Assembly (NCBI RefSeq): GCF_036174265.1
Contig: NZ_CP108055.1
Location: 6,014,001 to 6,078,000, forward strand
Direction: 5' to 3'
DNA: 64,000 nucleotides
Source of the DNA: Streptomyces sp. NBC_00285
GTDB lineage: Bacteria; Actinomycetota; Actinomycetes; Streptomycetales; Streptomycetaceae
Both the position numbers and the translations under genes were made by a program. The notes beneath the pieces are model-generated. The model searched no databases and was not told the origin of the DNA. It saw only the letters and a list, made by a program, of their open reading frames with translations. The number at the start of each line of letters is the position of its first letter. Position 1 is the stretch's first letter. Positions 24,526-32,619 of the stretch are shown here, one piece after another.

Positions 24526-25272
24526 TTAGGCCGCTTTCTTTTCCAGAGCGGCGATGCGTACGCCTTGCGCCGCGACGAGCTTTTCAAGGGCTGCCACCCT
24601 CGACTCGATGGTGGGTGTGGGGGTGGGCGCCGGGGTGGAGGGGCTCCAGTTCGACGCGTGCGCGAGGCGCTCGGCGACGCGCATGCGGATGGCGGGCATG
24701 GTGAAGCCCACGGGGTCCGACTTCTGGTTGGACCACTCCAGGTGGCCGATGACGCTCTTGGAGCCCCAGCCGTGGGCGCGGCAGACGGCGGCCGTGGCGC
24801 GGACGATGGCCTCGATTTGCTTGGCCGGCCACGGGTCCTTGCCGTCGCCCATGTTTTCGCACTCGAAGCCGTACAGACGGCGGTTGCCGTCGACCGCTCC
24901 GGCGTCGCCCTGGCCGTAGCGCGGGGCTGGGGGCTTGGTGGCGTAGGACTCGTTGATGACCGCGTTGAGGACGTCGTTGTCTCCGCCGCCCGCGTGGTTG
25001 GCGCGTCCCATGCCGACGAGGTAGACGACCCCGTCTTTGCCGATGACGCCGTGGCATAGAGGGCCGGGCAGACCGGCGTAGCCGTCGCGGCAGATGCTGA
25101 CGGTGCTCTGGGTGCCCTTGGTGACGGTGTGGTGGACCGTGATGCCGTTGACGGGTCCCCAGAGGCCCACGCTGTTGCGGTTGTGGGTGCGCCAGGAGCC
25201 GACCTCTACGACCGTGACTCCTTCGGCGCGTAGGGCGGCGAGGAAGGCGGCTGCGGTGAGGGGGGTGGCCAT
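24526..25272 (-). CDS. Endolysin, N-acetylmuramoyl-L-alanine amidase
   Basis: A 248-residue amidase_2 (T7-lysozyme/PGRP type) enzyme that releases stem peptides from muramic acid. VNGITVHHTVTKG carries the first zinc His, LYGFECENMGDG the catalytic region, and SVIGHLEWSNQKSDPVGF the second His and last ligand. No signal peptide, so a holin is needed. After a Pro/Thr linker the C-terminus is a short coiled-coil (ESRVAALEKLVAAQGVRIAA) rather than a cell-wall binding domain. The ATG at 25272 overlaps the upstream stop (TGATG). Confidence 0.9.
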   Translation of the reverse strand: MATPLTAAAFLAALRAEGVTVVEVGSWRTHNRNSVGLWGPVNGITVHHTVTKGTQSTVSICRDGYAGLPGPLCHGVIGKDGVVYLVGMGRANHAGGGDNDVLNAVINESYATKPPAPRYGQGDAGAVDGNRRLYGFECENMGDGKDPWPAKQIEAIVRATAAVCRAHGWGSKSVIGHLEWSNQKSDPVGFTMPAIRMRVAERLAHASNWSPSTPAPTPTPTIESRVAALEKLVAAQGVRIAALEKKAA

Positions 25273-25577
25273 CAGTGCACCACCTCCGGCCAGGCCCACT
25301 GGCCCGGGTCCTCGCCTTCGGCGCGGCTGGTTGCCCAGTAGACGTCGTTGCCGTCGAGCTTCACCTGGAGGTTGACCAGGTCGCCGGACCAGACGCGGAC
25401 GATGTCGGCCGGGAAGATCTGTCCTTCGGCGACGGTGTTGCCGACGTGGGCGATGGTGCCGTTTTCCTCGGCGTAGGCGCCGCTGGAGTAGGCGTCCTTG
25501 CGGCGTTTGTTGATCCGCTCCGCGTCGTATTCGGTGACGCGGTAGTGGACGGTCCGGCCGATGGTGGGTGAGGCCAC
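25272..25577 (-). CDS. Phage protein beside the endolysin
   Basis: A 101-residue protein: GRTVHYRVTEYDAERINKRR, YAEENGTIAHVGNTVAEGQI, PADIVRVWSGDLVNLQVKLD and VYWATSRAEGEDPGQWAWPE. It resembles a family of actinophage proteins with a small SH3-like beta-barrel encoded next to lysis genes. Function unknown. GTG at 25577, 14 bp after the FN3 protein stop with AAGGA between. Confidence 0.7.
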   Translation of the reverse strand: MASPTIGRTVHYRVTEYDAERINKRRKDAYSSGAYAEENGTIAHVGNTVAEGQIFPADIVRVWSGDLVNLQVKLDGNDVYWATSRAEGEDPGQWAWPEVVH

Positions 25578-25591
25578 TGTGCTCAACTTCC

Positions 25592-27397
25592 TTACGAGGC
25601 GGGGGTGGTGCCGGTGACAGCCGGGCTCGACTTGACGCCTTCGCCGACGGTGTTCACGGCGGCCACGGTGATGGAGTAGGCGGTGTCGGGCGTGAAGCCG
25701 GTGAGGGTCGTACCGGCGGCCGGGGCGGGGACGGTGGCCTTGAGGGTCGTACCGTCGTAGACCTTGTAGTTGGTCACGGCGGGCTGGGCGCCAGCAGGCG
25801 CGGTCCAGGCGACGTCCATGCCGGTGGTGGTCACGTTGGTGACGCCGACGCCGGTGGGGGCGCCGGGGACGGCGTTGGTCTTGCCGGTCAGAGCCGTCGA
25901 CTTGACGCTTTCGCCGACGCTGTTGGTGGCGCTGACGGTGATGGAGTAGTTCTGGCCAGCGGTGTAGCCGGTGACCGTGCCCTCCGTGTTGGGGGCGAAG
26001 ACGTCTGCCTTCTTGGTGGCGCCCTCGTAGAGCGAGTACTTGGTGACCGGCGGGTCCATGGTGATCGCGTTCCAGTGCACCGGAACGCTCGTGGTGGACA
26101 CGGCTCCGTCGAGGGCCAGGCCGGTGGGTGCGACTGGGGCGGCCGGCACGGGGACGGTGCCTGCGAGCGCGTTGGAGGCCGGGCCGACACCGAGGGAGTT
26201 GCCGGCGACGACGGTGAACGAGTAAGCCTGGGCCGCCTGGTAGGAGAGCGTGACGTGCGGGGCGGTGCCGAGCGGGGCGTCGACCGTGGCGACCTTGCGG
26301 GTGCCGTCGTAGACCGCGTAGTACGTCGGTGAGCCGTTGACGGAGCCGATGGACGGCGCAACCAGGGTGAGTTTGACCTGGCCGCCGACGATCGGGGACA
26401 CGGTGAGCGTGGGTGTGCCCGCCTTGCCCGGGGCGGCGGTGGCCGGGGGGATCTGGCTGCGCAGAACCGTGGAGAACGGGCCGGTGGCGGTGCCGTTGGC
26501 GTCCGTGCGTACCGCCCTCACCTTGAGGGCCAGGCGCTGGTCGGGGGTGGTGAAGTTGGGGGTGGTGAAGGTGACGGTCTGGCTCGTGCCGCCGGGCTGG
26601 TTGATCTCGCCGAGCTTGACGTCGCCCTCGTTGAGGCCGGGACGGGACAGATCCATGGGGACGTCGGTCTCGCGGGACGCGTTGTTGTAGACCTCGTACT
26701 TGGTGACGTTGAGCTGCTTGTTCCACCGCAGGGTGACGGCCCCGCCGCCGCTGGAGGTGATGACCGGCAGCGGGCCCCCGAACTGGAGGTCGTTCACGGG
26801 GCCGGGCGGGATGGTGTTGTGCTGCTGATCGAAACCGATGGCCGGAGTGGTGACGGTCAGCTCGTCGGAGGCCGGGCCGTACACGTTGTCGTCGTTGTAC
26901 GCCTCGACCGTGATGGTGTACTCGGTCTCCGGCTCGATGCGCGTCCACTGCGGGTGTACGGGGTCGGTGCGGTCCCAGTAGCCGGTGACCAGCGCGTCGG
27001 TGTCTCCGCCGGGCACGATGACGTCGCCTTCGCCGACGACCGTGACGCGGTGGCCGGCGATGTAGATGTGGTCCAGGCCCCGGGAGCCGAGGTTGTACCC
27101 GCCGGCGTCGGGCAGCGGCGGCATGGGCGGCATCTGGGAGTGCGCCGCGATCTCACCGATGTTGGAGTGCCAGTAGAGCTGGATCTCGCGCGGCTGGACG
27201 CGGCCGGCGCCGGTGTCCTCGCCCTCGGCGGTCTTGTACCAGGTGGGCTTGGGCGGGACGACCATGTCGCCGTAGTCGGCAGGCCGCTCAGCCACGCGCT
27301 CCTCGGCGGTGCGCGGTGGATCGACGAGAGCGACCGGGCTGCCGGGCTCGGCCGTCAGCGCGGAGTTGGTCTCCAGGTTCCACTTTTCGTTAGCCAT
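25592..27397 (-). CDS. Large fibronectin type III repeat protein
   Basis: A 601-residue protein starting at the ATG at 27397. An N-terminal ~150 residues (HIYIAGHRVTVVGEGDVIVP) contain a beta-rich domain; then four or more FN3 domains follow, with recurring YxVYxG and YSFTVVAGNSLGVGP / YSITVSATNSVGES / YSITVAAVNTVGEG strands. The last three repeats are closely alike. FN3 repeats on phage virions bind surface sugars or space out other domains, so this is likely a virion decoration or fibre protein, though it lies with lysis genes and away from the tail module. No catalytic motif seen. Confidence 0.85.
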   Translation of the reverse strand: MANEKWNLETNSALTAEPGSPVALVDPPRTAEERVAERPADYGDMVVPPKPTWYKTAEGEDTGAGRVQPREIQLYWHSNIGEIAAHSQMPPMPPLPDAGGYNLGSRGLDHIYIAGHRVTVVGEGDVIVPGGDTDALVTGYWDRTDPVHPQWTRIEPETEYTITVEAYNDDNVYGPASDELTVTTPAIGFDQQHNTIPPGPVNDLQFGGPLPVITSSGGGAVTLRWNKQLNVTKYEVYNNASRETDVPMDLSRPGLNEGDVKLGEINQPGGTSQTVTFTTPNFTTPDQRLALKVRAVRTDANGTATGPFSTVLRSQIPPATAAPGKAGTPTLTVSPIVGGQVKLTLVAPSIGSVNGSPTYYAVYDGTRKVATVDAPLGTAPHVTLSYQAAQAYSFTVVAGNSLGVGPASNALAGTVPVPAAPVAPTGLALDGAVSTTSVPVHWNAITMDPPVTKYSLYEGATKKADVFAPNTEGTVTGYTAGQNYSITVSATNSVGESVKSTALTGKTNAVPGAPTGVGVTNVTTTGMDVAWTAPAGAQPAVTNYKVYDGTTLKATVPAPAAGTTLTGFTPDTAYSITVAAVNTVGEGVKSSPAVTGTTPAS

Positions 27398-27569
27398 GGT
27401 CTTCTTCGCTTTCCGGGCGTGCCTTGCCGGCAACGGGCGGGATGAGGGTTTCGCGGGGAACCGGCGGCGGGTCGTCGGGAAGGTACTTGGCGATCAGCCG
27501 GAAAATGACGAGGCCGATAGCACTGACGAAGATGGACAGCATCTGCGCCGCAACGTCGCTCATGTTCAT
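27390..27569 (-). CDS. Small membrane protein
   Basis: A 59-residue protein with one span (MLSIFVSAIGLVIFRLIAKY) and a Pro-rich cytoplasmic tail. The ATG at 27569 overlaps the upstream membrane gene (ATGA) and has GGGAG upstream; its 3' end overlaps the FN3 gene start. It could be a second holin or antiholin. Confidence 0.65.
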   Translation of the reverse strand: MNMSDVAAQMLSIFVSAIGLVIFRLIAKYLPDDPPPVPRETLIPPVAGKARPESEEDHG

Positions 27570-27970
27570 GGGCGCTCCCGCAGGTGACGAAGCCATGCCG
27601 AGAGCGCGGCGATGGAAATGCCCAGGAACGCGGCGACGTTGGCGAACTGCATCCACGGGGTGGCCGGCGAGTTGATCAGGGAGATCGAGGCGAACGCCAA
27701 GAGGTACGCGCCGAGATAACCCATCAGGCCCAGGCTCGATGTCTTGAGGGAGTAGACCATCGAGGCGAGGCCGAGGACGATGCCGAGGGTGGTGTAGGCG
27801 AGCGCGATGCAGTACGCGGTGCTGTCGACGTGGGAATCCACGACGCTAAAGGGCGTCGACCCCAGTGCCTTTTGCAGGGCAGCGGCAGCCGTGAAGATGC
27901 TGAGCCCGACGCCCAGGAGCTTCTTGGTTACTGCTGGCGGGTAGATGTACCCGCTGATGTGTCGTGTCAC
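27566..27970 (-). CDS. Four-span membrane protein
   Basis: A 134-residue protein with four hydrophobic helices (about 18-36, 52-72, 80-98, 107-125) and an Arg-rich end RHLRERP. GTG start at 27970. With the neighbouring 59-residue gene it makes a pair of membrane proteins near the lysis cassette; holin-like role is possible, family not recognised. Confidence 0.7.
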   Translation of the reverse strand: MTRHISGYIYPPAVTKKLLGVGLSIFTAAAALQKALGSTPFSVVDSHVDSTAYCIALAYTTLGIVLGLASMVYSLKTSSLGLMGYLGAYLLAFASISLINSPATPWMQFANVAAFLGISIAALSAWLRHLRERP

Positions 27971-27971
27971 G

Positions 27972-28220
27972 TCAGATCCCGAGGTTGAAGTGGGGCGCGG
28001 GGGTGGCCACGTAGTTGGGGGTGGTCACGGCGCGGCCGTCCGGCGTGTGCTTGACGGGGTCCTCGTGGATGCCGTACCAGCGGTCGTCCAGGTCACGGCG
28101 CACGGCGTAGGTGGTGGCCTCGACCAGGCCGCCCCGGTCGGTGACGACCTTCTTGTAGGCGCCGTCGGTGAGGCCCTCGTTGAGATCCCCGGTGAGAGAG
28201 CGCTCGTTTGCGTAGCTCAC
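27972..28220 (-). CDS. Hypothetical phage protein
   Basis: An 82-residue soluble protein (SLTGDLNEGLTDGAYKKVVT, TYAVRRDLDDRWYGIHEDPV). Its GTG overlaps the stop of the lysine-rich peptide gene (GTGA). Function unknown; it belongs to the run of eight small genes between 27.9 and 31.1 kb. Confidence 0.65.
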   Translation of the reverse strand: MSYANERSLTGDLNEGLTDGAYKKVVTDRGGLVEATTYAVRRDLDDRWYGIHEDPVKHTPDGRAVTTPNYVATPAPHFNLGI

Positions 28221-28333
28221 TTCGTCCCACCCGCCTTCTTCTTCGCGGCCACCTTTTTCGCGGCCTTCTTCGTGGGCTTGGGTTGCGTCTTCTTACGGCG
28301 CAGCCACTTGAAATTGATCCGGGGGAGCCGCAT
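28217..28333 (-). CDS. Lysine-rich 38-residue basic peptide
   Basis: From ATG at 28333 to TGA at 28217: MRLPRINFKWLRRKKTQ then KPTKKAAKKVAAKKKAGG. It resembles the lysine/alanine repeats of histone H1-like bacterial tails, suggesting binding to DNA or another polyanion. It overlaps both neighbours (TAATG upstream, GTGA downstream), which supports translation. Confidence 0.6.
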   Translation of the reverse strand: MRLPRINFKWLRRKKTQPKPTKKAAKKVAAKKKAGGTK

Positions 28334-28581
28334 TACTTGTCCCCCAGCTTTCTGACGGCGGGAGCGGCCCTCTTCTTCGAGGAGCCGGATGTCACGCCGG
28401 CGCCCATGGTTCGGGCGACGGAAACTCCCGCAGTGAATTCGGAGTTGGTGGACGGCGCCCTCGGGGCGTACGCGCCCTTGGTGCGCTGGTCCTGAAGGTT
28501 CGCCTTGCCGTGGGTGACGCCGGTGATGTTGTCGCCCCGGCCGGTTCGGCGGCGGTCGGTGGAACGGGTGGCCTTGGGCAT
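28333..28581 (-). CDS. Hypothetical basic phage protein
   Basis: An 82-residue Arg/Lys/Ser-rich protein (ATRSTDRRRTGRGDNITG, SVARTMGAGVTSGSSKKR), probably disordered. The ATG at 28581 lies 1 bp after the upstream stop. No family recognised. Confidence 0.6.
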   Translation of the reverse strand: MPKATRSTDRRRTGRGDNITGVTHGKANLQDQRTKGAYAPRAPSTNSEFTAGVSVARTMGAGVTSGSSKKRAAPAVRKLGDK

Positions 28582-28582
28582 G

Positions 28583-28876
28583 TCACATCACTCCCAGAGC
28601 GGGGTACGAGGTCGCGGAATAGCCGGACTGGCGCTGGCTGTAATCGACGCGGCTGCCGGGGTAGATGTCGTCCAGGCGCGCGATGTCGGCGATTCCGGGA
28701 ATGTGCTGCCGGTATCCGAAACGGGGCGGAACCCGGCCGATGTTGGGGATCGGTGGTTTCATGCGGCGTACGGCGTCGGGCGGGAGGTCGGTCCACTCGC
28801 GCAGGTAGTTGGTGACCTGCTGCTCCTGGAGCGTCGACCACGGCCGGCGCGCGTAGAGGGAGTCCTGCTGAAGCAC
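28583..28876 (-). CDS. Hypothetical phage protein
   Basis: A 97-residue protein (PWSTLQEQQVTNYLREWTD, PPRFGYRQHIPGIADIARLD) with a Tyr/Ser-rich end. GTG at 28876, four bp after the next gene's stop. Function unknown. Confidence 0.6.
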   Translation of the reverse strand: MLQQDSLYARRPWSTLQEQQVTNYLREWTDLPPDAVRRMKPPIPNIGRVPPRFGYRQHIPGIADIARLDDIYPGSRVDYSQRQSGYSATSYPALGVM

Positions 28877-28880
28877 GGCG

Positions 28881-29450
28881 TCACCTCCAGGCCGGCTTGA
28901 AGCGCATGAGCTGCGCTCGCCGGGCTTCGTTGACGGCCGTGAATGGCGGGGTGACTTCCTGTGTGTAGACCCTTTGTGCGGTCGCGAAGCGTGCCTGGGT
29001 GGCGACGAGGGTCTCGGACTTGCCGTCGTTGACCAGGGGCGAGCCGACGAAGGAGCCGCGCTGGGTCCACTTCTCGCCGCGTGCCTGGGCTTCGAGGGCT
29101 GCGGTGGGGTTGACGTCGTCGGTCCAGTAGTAGTCCGCCGGGTCGATCCGCTCTCCCTTGTGCACGCCCCTTTGGTAACTGCGCTGGGTGGCGCGGTTGC
29201 CGATGGAGTTCAGGAGGCGATCCTGGCGGCGGGTGCCCGCGCCGATCGTCCCGAGGTAGCCGTCGGGGTACTCGGCGGACGGGACGTGGCCGGTCTCCAT
29301 GAGACGGCGGGCGTCGAGGATGTCGCGGGCCCCGGTCATCAGGTAGCCGCCGGAGCCCCCGGTGTACGTCATTCCCCCGGCAACCGGCGCCTGGTAGGGC
29401 GGGTTGTAGGAGAGGTTGGCGTTCGCGCCTGCGCGGTTGGGGTAGCTCAT
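28881..29450 (-). CDS. Hypothetical phage protein
   Basis: A 189-residue protein. A Gly/Tyr/Asn-rich start (NANLSYNPPYQAPVAGGMTY) leads to a helical centre (ARDILDARRLMETGHVPSAE, RQDRLLNSIGNRATQRSYQR) and a Gln/Arg-rich end. The ATG at 29450 overlaps the upstream stop. It may be virion-associated, judging from the similar composition of its neighbours, but no family is recognised. Confidence 0.6.
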   Translation of the reverse strand: MSYPNRAGANANLSYNPPYQAPVAGGMTYTGGSGGYLMTGARDILDARRLMETGHVPSAEYPDGYLGTIGAGTRRQDRLLNSIGNRATQRSYQRGVHKGERIDPADYYWTDDVNPTAALEAQARGEKWTQRGSFVGSPLVNDGKSETLVATQARFATAQRVYTQEVTPPFTAVNEARRAQLMRFKPAWR

Positions 29451-30241
29451 GACTTGTTCCACCCCTGACTGGGCTTGTAGAGGGGGTTGCCGGAGCGAGC
29501 CGGGTCGGTGGCGACCTTGTTGACGGACTGGAAGGCGCGGGCGCCCAGGCCGATGGCCAGGCCGCCGTAGCGCGCGGTGCGTCCGGCCCAGGCCGGCGCC
29601 TGGGCGGCCGGGGCGCTGGGCGGTGCGGCGGGAGCAGGCGGCTGGTTGGGCGTGGACGGACCTGGGGACGAAGGTGCGGGGCTGGCCGGTGCGGGGCGGG
29701 CCGCTGCCGGGGTGGGTCCCGGCGGCGCTCCGAAGCGCTGGCCGGCGGCCCTGTAGGCGGCGCCGTTGATGGTCACCGGTGGCCGCGCCGACGACGGCGC
29801 AGAGGAGGCGGGGGCGGCGGGGCTGGGCCAGCGGGTCGGGCTGGGCCCGGCGGCCGAAGGGGAGGAGGGGCTGGCCGGGGAGGGGCCGAGCATGCTGATT
29901 TCCGGCTGGCTCCAGTTGCTCCGGGCCGGGCCCGACGCGGGCTGCGCAGCCTCCGGGGCGGGAGTAACGCGCTGGCCGCGCACGGCCGGGTTGCTCATGC
30001 CGGGAAGTGCGTGCTGGGAGGTGCGGAACTGAGAGGCGTTGAAGGTGGGAGCGGCAGGCCCCTGGGGGTTGCGGACCTCGTCGGCCTGGAAGAGGGACAA
30101 CTGCTGGCCCTGCGGCCGGGGGGCCGGTGCGGGGGCCGGGTCCGGCTGCGGTGCGGGGGCGACGCGGTAGGAGCGCATGGCCTGGTCGCCGAACCCGCGA
30201 AAGGCAGGCTGGCGGAACTGGCGCGGGTTGAGATCGGCCAT
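29447..30241 (-). CDS. Proline/alanine/serine-rich low-complexity phage protein
   Basis: A 264-residue protein of which about 190 residues are Pro, Ala, Ser or Gly (runs like APAPQPDPAPAPAPRP). Two short conserved-looking islands stand out: an N-terminal NPRQFRQPAFRGFGDQA and a C-terminal RYGGLAIGLGARAFQSV that could lie in or on a membrane. Long Pro/Ala linkers occur in virion and cell-envelope proteins. Function unknown. Confidence 0.6.
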   Translation of the reverse strand: MADLNPRQFRQPAFRGFGDQAMRSYRVAPAPQPDPAPAPAPRPQGQQLSLFQADEVRNPQGPAAPTFNASQFRTSQHALPGMSNPAVRGQRVTPAPEAAQPASGPARSNWSQPEISMLGPSPASPSSPSAAGPSPTRWPSPAAPASSAPSSARPPVTINGAAYRAAGQRFGAPPGPTPAAARPAPASPAPSSPGPSTPNQPPAPAAPPSAPAAQAPAWAGRTARYGGLAIGLGARAFQSVNKVATDPARSGNPLYKPSQGWNKS

Positions 30242-30242
30242 G

Positions 30243-30449
30243 TCACCTCCAGGTGGAATTGGCTCCGTACTCGAACTCGGTGAGGGCCGGGCGGCGGTCG
30301 AGCCCGGCGTTGAACGCGAACGAGGAATCGGCCTGCTGGTCCATGTCCGGGCGGCTGGGCGCCACGGCGAGGGAGCCGTTGGCGGCCGAGCCGGTCAGCG
30401 GCAGGGACGCGGTGCGGGGGCTGCTGGGGGAGGTGGCGCCAGTGCTCAT
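30243..30449 (-). CDS. Hypothetical phage protein
   Basis: A 68-residue Ser/Ala-rich protein ending RRPALTEFEYGANSTWR. The ATG at 30449 overlaps the upstream stop by four bases and lies one bp from the next gene. No family recognised. Confidence 0.55.
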   Translation of the reverse strand: MSTGATSPSSPRTASLPLTGSAANGSLAVAPSRPDMDQQADSSFAFNAGLDRRPALTEFEYGANSTWR

Positions 30450-30724
30450 GAGCGGGCCCACCCCAGGTCATCGGCGGGTGCCGGAGCCGGTGCCGAGGCG
30501 GGGGCTGCGTTGCTGCCGTTGTTCATGGCGCGGGCCGCAGCCGAGCCAAACTGCATGCCGGAGAGCACCCGGCTGCCGGTGCCGGCGGCCGAGCTGGTGC
30601 CCGCGCTGATGGCGCCCGAGCTGGCGGCCGAGGTCACGGCGGAGCGAGCAGCAGTACCGGTGACAGCGCCGACGGCCTCGGTCGCGGCTGCCCTGCCGAG
30701 CAGGCCAGCGATGAGCGGCAGCAT
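30446..30724 (-). CDS. Alanine-rich phage protein with hydrophobic start
   Basis: A 92-residue protein: MLPLIAGLLGRAAATEAVG begins a hydrophobic Ala/Gly/Ser stretch of about 50 residues, then a Pro/Ala end. It resembles membrane-active or virion-internal peptides. ATG at 30724. Function unknown. Confidence 0.55.
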   Translation of the reverse strand: MLPLIAGLLGRAAATEAVGAVTGTAARSAVTSAASSGAISAGTSSAAGTGSRVLSGMQFGSAAARAMNNGSNAAPASAPAPAPADDLGWARS

Positions 30725-30727
30725 GGG

Positions 30728-31102
30728 TCAGCCCGCCTTGTAGCCGGTCGAACCTCCGCTGCGGAAGTTCTCCTGCTCGCCGAAGGCCGAGCGCACCTGG
30801 CGGATGCTGGTCGTGGCGCAGCAGGGGCAGCCGGGACCGTGGTACGAGCGGGCGACGCTGACGACACCGGTCGGGCCGTAGGTCTCGGAGGCCGAGGTGG
30901 TGCGCTGGCTGCGGTTGGCCTTGTTCTTCACCGTGGGGTCGGTGCCCTTGGCGAGGCCGGAGCGGGACCGGGAGGTGCCGTTCGTCGGGCGGGCCCAGGT
31001 GACGCGGTGCGATTCGCTGCCCATCGTCGGGAATTCGCCGGTGCTCAGGCTGCTGACGACGTTGGTCTTGCCTCGGTTGGGCGGGGTCCAGTGCTGGCTC
31101 AT
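30728..31102 (-). CDS. Hypothetical phage protein with CxxC-type pair
   Basis: A 124-residue basic protein (SHRVTWARPTNGTSRSRSGL, SYHGPGCPCCATTSIRQVRS) with CPCC, a possible metal or redox site. The ATG at 31102 has AGGAG ahead of it (in the GGAGGAGAAC context). First gene of the 31.1-27.9 kb group after a 117-bp gap. Confidence 0.6.
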   Translation of the reverse strand: MSQHWTPPNRGKTNVVSSLSTGEFPTMGSESHRVTWARPTNGTSRSRSGLAKGTDPTVKNKANRSQRTTSASETYGPTGVVSVARSYHGPGCPCCATTSIRQVRSAFGEQENFRSGGSTGYKAG

Positions 31103-31219
31103 GTTCTCCTCCGCGCGGCGGTCGGGGCCCTGGAGAGTCTGAACACGAGTGCTGTACGAATTGGGGGTGAGCGGGCCTGCTCTCGGGAGTTTAGGTCCCG
31201 GATTTTTGCGGCGAATATT

Positions 31220-31507
31220 TCACGAGCCCATGACGCGGATCGCGATGCCGAGGAGTTCCCCTTCCGGGGACTTGCTGCGGAAGAAGGTGATCTCTTCGGT
31301 GAGGCTCGTTCCGAACGAGGAGACGAAGCTCTGGGCGATGGGAATTGCCTTCACCGACTGGTTGATGGCACCGGCGCCCACGGCTTTCAGGACGACTTGA
31401 TGGCCGGCCTTGATGGCGTGGGCGATGGCGGAGCCGAGTTCGGGCGGAGGCGTTGTCGACTTGACGCGGAACTCCTTCTCGGAGACAGCATCGGACTGAG
31501 TCTGCAC
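31220..31507 (-). CDS. SpoVS-like (stage V sporulation protein S family) protein
   Basis: A 95-residue Alba-fold protein. The block LKAVGAGAINQSVKAIPIAQ is almost the same as the SpoVS signature, with FRVKSTTPPPELGSAIAHAI before and ITFFRSKSPEGELLGIAIRV after, matching the whole ~86-residue family. SpoVS affects septation and spore coat steps in Bacillus; many actinobacteria keep homologues, and its molecular role (RNA or DNA binding) is uncertain. GTG at 31507 is chosen for AGGGAG eight bases upstream; an ATG at 31525 is possible. In a phage this could act on host development. Confidence 0.8.
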   Translation of the reverse strand: MQTQSDAVSEKEFRVKSTTPPPELGSAIAHAIKAGHQVVLKAVGAGAINQSVKAIPIAQSFVSSFGTSLTEEITFFRSKSPEGELLGIAIRVMGS

Positions 31508-31573
31508 GATGATTGCTCCCTGCATTTTGATGCGATGCAGGGAACGTAAGCGGCAGCAATTACTTCTGGTTAT

Positions 31574-32146
31574 TCAGCCTTTTTTGCTGCGGGAAGGCTT
31601 GGGATTGCGGATGCCGTCGATGACTTCCTGCTGGAACTTCAGCTCGGGCGGCTGGGGATCGGCCAGGGCCTCGGCGATGCGGGCGAGCGTGTAGGCGTCG
31701 GCCGCGTCGTGGTTGCTGGCCTGGTGCTTCCAGCGCATGTAGACCGCCAGCAGCATCTTGTCCTTGTCGGCGCGGCCGGAGCCGGTCACGAACTTCTTCA
31801 CGGTCGTCGGTGCGACGGCGTGGATGCGCCGGTCGATGTGGTCGGGGAAGACTTCGGCGAGAGCCAGCTTCATCGCGGCGCCCAGCTCGCCCAGCTCCTC
31901 GCGCCGGTACCGGGCGCCGTAGGCGTAGCCCTCGTAGCAGATGTGTGTGATCTGTCCGAGGACGCTGATCCGCTCGAAGTGCACGTACAACACGTGGTGC
32001 ACGTACTGGATACGGTCAATGCCGGTGCCGGCCGCCTTGGGGGAGAAGTCATAGACGGTTTCCGTCGCGGTGCCGGAGGTGGCGTCGTAGCGCACGATCG
32101 CGCAGCCGGAGTAGGACTGGTCGATACCGATGGAGATGCGCGACAT
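31574..32146 (-). CDS. RuvC-like Holliday junction resolvase
   Basis: A 190-residue RNase H-fold nuclease. Acidic residues sit where expected: Asp in SIGIDQSYSGCAIV, Glu in ICYEGYAYGARY, and Asp pair in NHDAADAYTLARI; VAPTTVKKFVTGSGRADKDK is a typical RuvC stretch. It would resolve branched DNA before packaging or during recombination with the phage RecA. The ATG at 32146 overlaps the upstream stop (TGATG). Confidence 0.85.
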   Translation of the reverse strand: MSRISIGIDQSYSGCAIVRYDATSGTATETVYDFSPKAAGTGIDRIQYVHHVLYVHFERISVLGQITHICYEGYAYGARYRREELGELGAAMKLALAEVFPDHIDRRIHAVAPTTVKKFVTGSGRADKDKMLLAVYMRWKHQASNHDAADAYTLARIAEALADPQPPELKFQQEVIDGIRNPKPSRSKKG

Positions 32147-32619
32147 CAGACCCCCCAGCGGTGGGCGCGGGTTTCGGTGTCGCGGGAGTTCTGCCGGCGG
32201 GAGAGGTCGCGGGAGCAGAAGCTGGCGCGGGACTCCGCGTTCTTGTGGACCATCTCCAGGGCCTCGCACAGGCTGAGGGCTGCGACGTGCTTCTCCTCGT
32301 CGGCCTGGACCTGGGAGTCGGCGGCTGCGGCGGCTTTGCGGCCGGCGACGGTCTTCTCCATGGACGCGTTCAGGGAGGCGGTGGCCATGGAGTGGTTCAG
32401 GTTCTGCTTGAGGGACTTCTCGTTCGCGCGGGCCTCGACCAGGCGCATGGCCGCATACGCGGTCCACGAAACGAACTGGCCGTAGAGCGCCATGAGTTGC
32501 TGGTCGGTCAGCTCGGTGATGTCGCGCGGCAGAGCAGGGAGGTAGCCGTCAGGGCGCTCTTCCTTTTCGAAGCCCATTGCTTCGAGTTCGTCCCAGAGGC
32601 GTTCGGCGGCAGTGGTCAC
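32146..32619 (-). CDS. Hypothetical phage protein, helical
   Basis: A 157-residue helical protein (AERLWDELEAMGFEKEERPD, ITELTDQQLMALYGQFVSWT, AMRLVEARANEKSLKQNLNH). The middle resembles small proteins that sit with recombination genes in actinophages. GTG at 32619 with AAGGAG five bases upstream. Function unknown. Confidence 0.7.
   Translation of the reverse strand: MTTAAERLWDELEAMGFEKEERPDGYLPALPRDITELTDQQLMALYGQFVSWTAYAAMRLVEARANEKSLKQNLNHSMATASLNASMEKTVAGRKAAAAADSQVQADEEKHVAALSLCEALEMVHKNAESRASFCSRDLSRRQNSRDTETRAHRWGV

Noticed and set aside
25272..26948. A 558-codon minus-strand frame overlapping the FN3 gene
   Set aside because: Only its last 101 codons, starting at the GTG at 25577, look like a real protein; the rest is an Arg/His-rich shadow of the FN3 gene.
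31184..31208. Small hairpin CGGGA-loop-TCCCG followed by a T run
   Set aside because: Stem is only 5 bp and would act on plus-strand transcripts, for which there is no gene here.
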